A stretch of 10,295 nucleotides of DNA, taken from contig JADFXZ010000074.1 in NCBI GenBank assembly GCA_015233265.1, forward strand, positions 1 through 10,295. The letters run 5' to 3'. Positions 5,512 through 10,295 of this stretch are shown one piece after another. The stretch comes from Nitrospirota bacterium. Its GTDB lineage: Bacteria > Nitrospirota > Thermodesulfovibrionia > Thermodesulfovibrionales > Magnetobacteriaceae. Position 1 is the stretch's first letter. Each line of letters opens with the position of its first letter. Both the position numbers and the translations under genes were made by a program. The notes under the pieces were generated by a model, which saw only the letters and a program-made list of their open reading frames with translations, searched no databases and had not been told where the DNA came from.

Positions 5512-6599
5512 TACCAATGTTGGATTTGACAAAAGAGTTCCTCGATATTGAGGAAGAGGTGATAGCCTCAGTCATTGAGGTGCTAAAAGGTACGAAATAT
5601 GTCTTAGGGCCTCGCGTGGCGGAATTTGAAGACAGGCTTGCCGAGTATCACGGGCTACCCTTCGGCGCTGGGGTGGGATCTGGCACGGGGGCGCTATTTT
5701 TAAGCCTCGCATCGCTGCCCATATCCCCCGGGGATGAGATAATTACAACGCCGTTTACCTTTTTTGCCACAGCTGAGAGCATTCTCTACGTAGGGGCACA
5801 GCCAGTATTCGTCGATATCGACAACAAAACCCTGAATATCGACATCGATTTAATCGAGGAGAAAATAACAAAGAAGACTAAGGCAATCCTGCCCGTGCAT
5901 CTGTTTGGCCTCCCCTGTGATATGACGCGCCTGACGGCACTTGCTAAGAAGTATAATCTGTATGTCATCGAGGACTGCGCGCAGTCATTCGGCTCGTCGA
6001 TAGATGGAAGGCTCACCGGCACGTTTGGTGACGCCGGGTGCTTTAGTTTTTATCCAAGTAAAAACCTCGGCTGCTACGGTGATGGCGGCGCGGTTGTCAC
6101 TGGCAACAAAGAAATGTATGAAAACATACTGGCCCTCAGAAATCACGGCTCACGAGGAAACTACATCCACAGCGTAGTTGGCTTTAACAGCAGGCTCGAT
6201 GAGATTCAGGCCGCGATACTGCTTATAAAACTCACGAAGGTTGAACATAACAACGCGGTAAGAAGGGAAAACGCCGCACTCTATACATCACTTTTGAGCA
6301 GCTGCGTCATGTGCCCTTATATCCCCGAGGGATACACGAGCAACTATCACCAGTACACAATTCGCTCCCCGCACAGAGACAAGATAAAGGATGCCCTTGC
6401 CGCGGCAGATATCTCATCTGTAGTCTATTATCCGTTGCCTGTTCACCTGCAAAAGCCGCTGGCCCAGTTCGGTTTCAGACAGGGGGATTTCCCCGTTGCC
6501 GAGACGGCCTCAGCACAGGTGTTATCGCTTCCCGTATATCCGGGTATGCCAAGACAAGCAATCCAGAGGATTGCCCAAGTAATACAGAAATGCCTGTAA
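5508..6599 (+). CDS. gnnB: DegT/DnrJ/EryC1 aminotransferase, probable GnnB
   Basis: A 363-residue PLP-dependent sugar aminotransferase of typical length. Fold-type I landmarks are GSGTGALFLSL (57-67) for phosphate and substrate binding, PFTFFAT (82-88), VHLFG (130-134), EDCAQSFG (155-162) with the PLP-contacting Asp156 and Gln159, and the Schiff-base lysine Lys185 in FSFYPSKNLG. The C-terminal VYYPLPVHLQKP is also standard for the family. Placed between the dehydrogenase and lpxB, it would transfer an amino group, usually from glutamate, to the 3-keto sugar nucleotide. The product would be UDP-2-acetamido-3-amino-glucose (UDP-GlcNAc3N), the substrate for a diamine-selective LpxA. The start ATG at 5508 overlaps the previous stop, which points to translational coupling; an ATG at 5517 is a less likely alternative. 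The exact substrate cannot be read from sequence, and WbpE-like enzymes share all these motifs. Confidence 0.85.
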   Translation: MIPMLDLTKEFLDIEEEVIASVIEVLKGTKYVLGPRVAEFEDRLAEYHGLPFGAGVGSGTGALFLSLASLPISPGDEIITTPFTFFATAESILYVGAQPVFVDIDNKTLNIDIDLIEEKITKKTKAILPVHLFGLPCDMTRLTALAKKYNLYVIEDCAQSFGSSIDGRLTGTFGDAGCFSFYPSKNLGCYGDGGAVVTGNKEMYENILALRNHGSRGNYIHSVVGFNSRLDEIQAAILLIKLTKVEHNNAVRRENAALYTSLLSSCVMCPYIPEGYTSNYHQYTIRSPHRDKIKDALAAADISSVVYYPLPVHLQKPLAQFGFRQGDFPVAETASAQVLSLPVYPGMPRQAIQRIAQVIQKCL

Positions 6600-7723
6600 G
6601 GGTTATGATAATCGCCGGGGAATCATCGGGCGAGTTATATGGCGCTATGCTTGCAAGAAGGTTAAAAGAGCTGTGGCCGGGGCTGCTGCTCCTGGGCATT
6701 GGCGGCGAAAAAATGGAGGCCGCAGGCGTAGAGCTTCTGTCTACAATAAACAGCGCGTTTGGCGGCATTGGGGCGCTGTCTTCGGTTAAACACCTAATCG
6801 CCTCCTACAAAAAGGTCAAAGAAGTCCTCAAGACCATACGTGTCGATGCGGTAGTGCTTATAGATTTCCCTGATTTTAATCTGAAGGTGGCAAAGGCGGC
6901 AAAAAAAAGCGGCATAAAAGTCCTCTACTACGTCAGCCCTCAGGTGTGGGCATGGAGAATGGGAAGGATAAAGAAAGTCGCGCGCAGAAGCGATGTCATA
7001 GCAGCGATACTGCCTTTCGAGCCTGAAATCTATGAAAAAGAAAACGTCTACTGCGAGTTCGTTGGCCACCCAATCGTTGAGGAGCTAAATACCCATATAA
7101 TTGACAAAGAGGCGCTTATAAAGGAGTTTTCCCTCGCGGCAGACCGCCCGGTGGTAGGGATATTGCCAGGCAGCAGGGCTGGTGAACTCAACAGACACCT
7201 GCCCGTGCTTATAGATGCCATAAAGATTATGAAGCTGCGCCACCCCGAATTCCAGTACCTTATCCCCATTGCCCCGAATCTGGATATTGCCACCTACGGG
7301 ACAATGCTTACAGAGTTAGAATCCCTTGGCGTAAAGTTTGCCGATGGACGGGCTGTTGAGGTGTTGTCAATATGTGACCTTGCCGTAGTGAAATCTGGCA
7401 CTGCCGCGTTTCAGGCCGCCCTTATTGGTGTGCCGATTGTGGTTATTTATAAGATGGCCCCGCTGGATTACAATATAATCAAGAGGATAATCGAAGTTAA
7501 GTATATTAATCTCGTTAATCTGATTTATGACGCCCCCATTGTGAAGGAACTGATTCAGGAGATGGCCGTCCCGGAGGCTATCGCCGAGGAATTGATAAAA
7601 CTACACGAAGACGTTGATTTGCGTAACGAGACGCTTGATAAGTTTAAACGCCTGAGGGAGATATTTGACCAGAAAAATCCGACAAATCGCGTTGCCGAGC
7701 TGATTGCGGAGTTAACTGCATAG
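6590..7723 (+). CDS. lpxB: Lipid A disaccharide synthase LpxB
   Basis: A GT19 glycosyltransferase that condenses UDP-2,3-diacyl-GlcN (or its diamino analogue) with lipid X to give the tetra-acyl disaccharide 1-phosphate, at the cytoplasmic face of the inner membrane. The signature motifs are AGESSGELYG (9-18), GIGGEKM, IDFPDFNL, VSPQVWAW (115-122), FVGHPIVEE, LPGSRAGE (from 192), KSGTAAFQAALIGVP (from 268) and KYINLVNLI near the end. The length from the ATG at 6590 is 377, as expected for LpxB. The open frame runs about 93 codons further upstream, but that part is the aminotransferase gene read in another frame. The 10-nt overlap with the aminotransferase gene implies co-translation. The nearest purine-rich site (AGAGGA, 6565-6570) is rather far upstream. 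An ATG at 6605 would cut into the conserved first strand. Confidence 0.95.
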   Translation: MPVRVMIIAGESSGELYGAMLARRLKELWPGLLLLGIGGEKMEAAGVELLSTINSAFGGIGALSSVKHLIASYKKVKEVLKTIRVDAVVLIDFPDFNLKVAKAAKKSGIKVLYYVSPQVWAWRMGRIKKVARRSDVIAAILPFEPEIYEKENVYCEFVGHPIVEELNTHIIDKEALIKEFSLAADRPVVGILPGSRAGELNRHLPVLIDAIKIMKLRHPEFQYLIPIAPNLDIATYGTMLTELESLGVKFADGRAVEVLSICDLAVVKSGTAAFQAALIGVPIVVIYKMAPLDYNIIKRIIEVKYINLVNLIYDAPIVKELIQEMAVPEAIAEELIKLHEDVDLRNETLDKFKRLREIFDQKNPTNRVAELIAELTA

Positions 7724-7728
7724 GCGGC

Positions 7729-8991
7729 ATGTTATTTATCTATCATGTATTATACATTCTGTCCCTCTTTGTGATTGTCCCATTTGAGTATTTAAAGAGG
7801 CCGGAGGGATTACGCAAGCGCTGGATTTCTGAAAGGACAGGGAATGTTGCGTTTACAAAAGACACCGCCACTGCCCCCACGATTTGGATTCACGCCGTAT
7901 CTGTAGGGGAGACCATAACGGCCGCCTCACTAATACGCCGCGTAATCGTAGAGATAACCCCGAATATCTGCCTGTCAACAGTAACAGACACGGGGCAGCA
8001 GACGGCAAAAGATAAACTTCCCACGGGCGTTAAGGTCATCTATGTGCCGTTTGATACGCCATCCGCCGTAAGACGCGCAATTCACGCGCTCAGGCCTGAT
8101 ATGTTTATTGTAATGGAGACTGAGTTATGGCCGTGTATATTTAATGAAATGCACAGGCTGAATATTCCGGTTATAATACTAAATGGCCGCATATCTGAGC
8201 GCTCATTCGAGGGATACAGGAAGATTCGCTTCTTTATGAAGCATGTCCTTAGTGCCGTAACGCTGTTTGGGATGCAGAGTTCAGTATACTCAGAGCGAAT
8301 CACAGCGATGGGCGCTGACAAATCAACGGTGAAGACACTGGGGAATTTCAAATTCGACGTTACACCATCGCCTGACACCCCCCCATGGGCGTTGATGCTG
8401 TCACATCCGGTAGTTGTAGTTGGCAGCACGCACGAAAAGGAAGAGGCCATTATATTAGATACGCTAAAGCGCCTCAAGGCAGACGTAGGGGGGCTTTCGA
8501 TTGTCTTAGCCCCACGCCATCCGGAGCGCTTTGACGAGGTTGCCGCACAATTAGACGCCGCCGGTATAGTATTGCTCAGGGCAAGCAAACTGACAGATGC
8601 ACAAGCCCCTGCCGCCGCCTTCGTCCTGCTTGATACAATGGGGGAGCTTGCATCGCTCTATGGGGTTGCCGATGTGTGTGTCATGGGTGGGAGTTTTGTG
8701 CCAAAGGGCGGGCATAATCTGCTTGAGCCGGCCTATTGGGGAAAGCCCATAGTGTGCGGCCCGCATATGGAGAATTTCCCGATGACTGGGGATTTTACAG
8801 CCGTACATGCTGCGGTCACCACAGATGCCGCGGGACTATATGATACACTTTTTGACCTGCTTTCAAACGAGCAAATGGCGACGGCAATGGGTAATACGGC
8901 AAGAGAACTCTATCAAACGAACGCAGGTGCTATCGACAACGCTATCAGGCAGATAAAGGCAATTCTATCATCTGACACATGGCTCAAGTAG
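7729..8991 (+). CDS. kdtA: 3-deoxy-D-manno-octulosonic acid (Kdo) transferase
   Basis: KdtA/WaaA, a GT30 enzyme that transfers Kdo from CMP-Kdo to the lipid A precursor on the inner leaflet of the inner membrane. It is 420 residues, the normal length. An N-terminal hydrophobic anchor (about 3-19) comes first. WIHAVSVGE follows, with the catalytic-base candidate Glu61, then STVTDTG, VPFDTP, the hallmark METELWP, NGRISERS, TLGNFKFD, GSTHEKEE, APRHPERF, DTMGELASLYG, and GGSFVPKGGHNLLEPAYWGKP with GPHMENF. It starts 5 nt after the lpxB stop (TAGGCGG overlapping the stop as a weak ribosome site), so it belongs to the same operon. No msbA lies between lpxB and kdtA, unlike many Gram-negative clusters. 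Whether one or more Kdo units are added cannot be told. Its last 24 nt overlap the 3' end of the convergent peptidase gene. Confidence 0.96.
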   Translation: MLFIYHVLYILSLFVIVPFEYLKRPEGLRKRWISERTGNVAFTKDTATAPTIWIHAVSVGETITAASLIRRVIVEITPNICLSTVTDTGQQTAKDKLPTGVKVIYVPFDTPSAVRRAIHALRPDMFIVMETELWPCIFNEMHRLNIPVIILNGRISERSFEGYRKIRFFMKHVLSAVTLFGMQSSVYSERITAMGADKSTVKTLGNFKFDVTPSPDTPPWALMLSHPVVVVGSTHEKEEAIILDTLKRLKADVGGLSIVLAPRHPERFDEVAAQLDAAGIVLLRASKLTDAQAPAAAFVLLDTMGELASLYGVADVCVMGGSFVPKGGHNLLEPAYWGKPIVCGPHMENFPMTGDFTAVHAAVTTDAAGLYDTLFDLLSNEQMATAMGNTARELYQTNAGAIDNAIRQIKAILSSDTWLK

Positions 8992-9909
8992 AGAGAATTT
9001 CTTGTCATCGGCGTCCATTGCCACGCGCACCCCTATTGGAAGGGCGGTGTTTGGTGTGTTATGCCCAAAATCGTTGGTCTTTAGAATTGGAAAACCATAC
9101 ATCTCCGTAAATTCACAAAGAATATTCTCCATCTGCGGCTCATCTGGAAACTCTACCTGCATGCTGTAGACAAACCCTACGACAACACCCTTTATCTTAT
9201 TGAACACGCCAAATGATTTTAATTCATTAAAATAGGCCGCGCATTGGTCTTCGGTGATGCGAAGCGCCTCAAGCATTAATATGGAGTCCTGAAAATCCGG
9301 GCAGTACTCTGTCTTGATGACCTTCAATAAACAGCGAAGATTTCCGCCAACAAGCCGCCCTTCGGCCTTGCCACCCCTGATGGTCTTACGCTGCCGCGCC
9401 TTGCGAATCTCCCCGATTTTACGGCCAACCAAGCGGTCAAGAAACTCCTTTTTGCCATAATCGGGCGGCGAGGGCACTTCAAGCATGGGATACTTTCCAA
9501 AACAATACCGGGCGTCACTTCCGTGAAACACCACCAATGATGTCTTTGTATGAATGGCGTTGAGCGTGACAGAGACATCGCTTAGCCCTATGAATATCTT
9601 AGGGTTTTCCGCAATGTCGTCCCATTTCAGATATGGAAGGAGGTGTTGGGCGCTGTTGCCGCCTTGTGTAGAGACTATTGCGCTGATTTTCTTATTAACA
9701 AAGAACTCATTAATGTCCATCGCCCTTGCCCAGGGGTCGGGTGAGCATATGTTTTTTCCCGCTTCGACCTTAAACCCCATGTTTTTTAAAAATTGTATAC
9801 CGCGTTCCAGCTCATCCATGTGGAGTTTCCCTGTAATGGGGTCAGAGGGGGAGACAAGCCCTATCGTATCGCCGTGTCTCAACCTTTCTGGCAAGATGGG
9901 CTTGGTCAC
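8968..9909 (-). CDS. S66-family serine peptidase (LD-carboxypeptidase / MccF-like)
   Basis: A 313-residue member of the S66 family. Most members cleave the L,D-bond of murein tetrapeptides for peptidoglycan recycling in the cytoplasm (LdcA); others, such as MccF, cleave microcin C-type peptidyl-nucleotides. The N-terminus LRHGDTIGLVSPS is typical. QGGNSAQHLLPYLKWDDI (82-99) leads to the nucleophile Ser110 in FIGLSDVS. Glu214 (ILMLE) follows EGRLVGGNL (183-191), and His283 lies in DFGHNTPNTALPIG, so the Ser-Glu-His triad is complete. GGNS near residue 85 recalls MccF (GGxNS), so the substrate is open. The start is a GTG (9909-9907) overlapping the stop of the upstream DsrE gene in a GTGA, without its own clear Shine-Dalgarno, which fits coupling. 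It has no signal peptide. The 3' end overlaps kdtA by 24 nt in convergent orientation. Confidence 0.92.
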   Translation of the reverse strand: MTKPILPERLRHGDTIGLVSPSDPITGKLHMDELERGIQFLKNMGFKVEAGKNICSPDPWARAMDINEFFVNKKISAIVSTQGGNSAQHLLPYLKWDDIAENPKIFIGLSDVSVTLNAIHTKTSLVVFHGSDARYCFGKYPMLEVPSPPDYGKKEFLDRLVGRKIGEIRKARQRKTIRGGKAEGRLVGGNLRCLLKVIKTEYCPDFQDSILMLEALRITEDQCAAYFNELKSFGVFNKIKGVVVGFVYSMQVEFPDEPQMENILCEFTEMYGFPILKTNDFGHNTPNTALPIGVRVAMDADDKKFSLLEPCVR

Positions 9910-10268
9910 GGTTTTACGTACGCAAAGCCTTCGCTTTGGCTTTTGACTATCTCGGTTATACCGGCTGGGATTACCTTAATAAACGGCGGCAGCGCCTCCT
10001 CTGTAAGGCAGACGTCAGCCCCCGAACACATCTTCTTTAGCGAATTGCGGCAGGCTAAAAACAGCGCGCCGTCATTTGCCAGTGCCTTCATAGTCTCAAG
10101 ACGCGACGAATCACTAAAAGCGGCCACAGATGGGCCATTGGCGACCACCTTTATCTGCACGGCATCGCTCCCCACATCTTTTATCAGATTCGTTATGTTG
10201 CCCAATGCGGTGTCCCACTTATTCATTTCGTTGACATGAAACAGAACTCTAAGCTCTTTCTTACTCAT
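9906..10268 (-). CDS. DsrE-family protein
   Basis: A small cytoplasmic protein (120 residues) of the DsrE/DsrF-like superfamily; members carry sulfur on a conserved Cys or act as small oligomeric redox proteins. The visible pattern is LRVLFHVNEMNKWDTALGNI at 6-25, VQIKVVANGPSV (37-48), then LACRNSL with Cys73 at the position of the family's conserved Cys, and the ending VIPAGITEIVKSQSEGFAYVKP (about 99-120). Two further Cys (81, 87) follow. The ATG at 10268 is preferred because GGGAG stands 8 nt upstream; a GTG at 10289 would add 7 residues without support. The stop overlaps the GTG of the S66 peptidase gene, so they are one operon. Why a sulfur-type protein is paired with a peptidase is not evident, and the upstream end lies beyond the window. 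Confidence 0.85.
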   Translation of the reverse strand: MSKKELRVLFHVNEMNKWDTALGNITNLIKDVGSDAVQIKVVANGPSVAAFSDSSRLETMKALANDGALFLACRNSLKKMCSGADVCLTEEALPPFIKVIPAGITEIVKSQSEGFAYVKP

Positions 10269-10295
10269 AGTGCAAACTCCCTGTCTCACCGGTTT

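Noticed and set aside
6311..6589. In-frame extension of lpxB upstream to 6311 (93 extra codons)
   Set aside because: This part lies fully inside the aminotransferase gene and shows no LpxB homology; LpxB proteins begin right at the AGExSG strand, which fits ATG 6590.
8082..8588. 168-codon minus-strand frame opposite kdtA
   Set aside because: Antisense to clear KdtA motifs, with no recognisable protein features of its own.
9554..10239. Two overlapping plus-strand frames opposite the S66 and DsrE genes
   Set aside because: Both opposite frames carry well-conserved family motifs, while the plus-strand translations do not.

Overview
The window looks like chromosomal DNA from a Gram-negative (diderm) bacterium. 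It carries lipid A and Kdo transfer genes, an RND efflux pump, a lipoprotein and an exported protein. The mixed gene set and moderate GC would suit a Nitrospirota- or deltaproteobacteria-like lineage, but that is a guess and nothing here fixes the taxon.

Layout. (1) 2-2025, + strand: the C-terminal half of an MdtB/MdtC-like RND transporter, cut by the window edge, followed 2 nt later by a small exported protein with a carboxypeptidase-regulatory-like fold. (2) 2026-3008: almost 1 kb of markedly AT-rich DNA with no long ORF. It holds several promoter-like and palindromic sites, a repeated T-rich module and a 9-codon mini-ORF with a strong Shine-Dalgarno. (3) 3009-4241: an uncharacterised lipoprotein with two Pro/Thr-rich tails, followed by a hairpin and a REP/MITE-like 14-bp inverted repeat (4306-4352). 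(4) 4531-8991, + strand: four tightly packed genes, a Gfo/Idh-type dehydrogenase, a DegT-type aminotransferase, lpxB and kdtA/waaA. (5) 8968-10268, - strand: an S66-family LD-carboxypeptidase/MccF-like peptidase preceded by a DsrE-family protein. These two are translationally overlapped and convergent with kdtA.

Main biological reading. The dehydrogenase-aminotransferase pair directly upstream of lpxB matches the gnnA-gnnB-lpxB arrangement known from Acidithiobacillus ferrooxidans. There GnnA and GnnB make UDP-GlcNAc3N, so that lipid A carries 2,3-diamino-2,3-dideoxyglucose and amide-linked acyl chains at position 3. LpxB would then form the lipid A disaccharide and KdtA would add Kdo. The acyltransferases LpxA and LpxD are not in the window, so the substrate assignment is inferred from context. 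The AT-rich lipoprotein region with its mobile-type repeat lies immediately upstream of this operon, as if it separated gnnA from earlier lpx genes.
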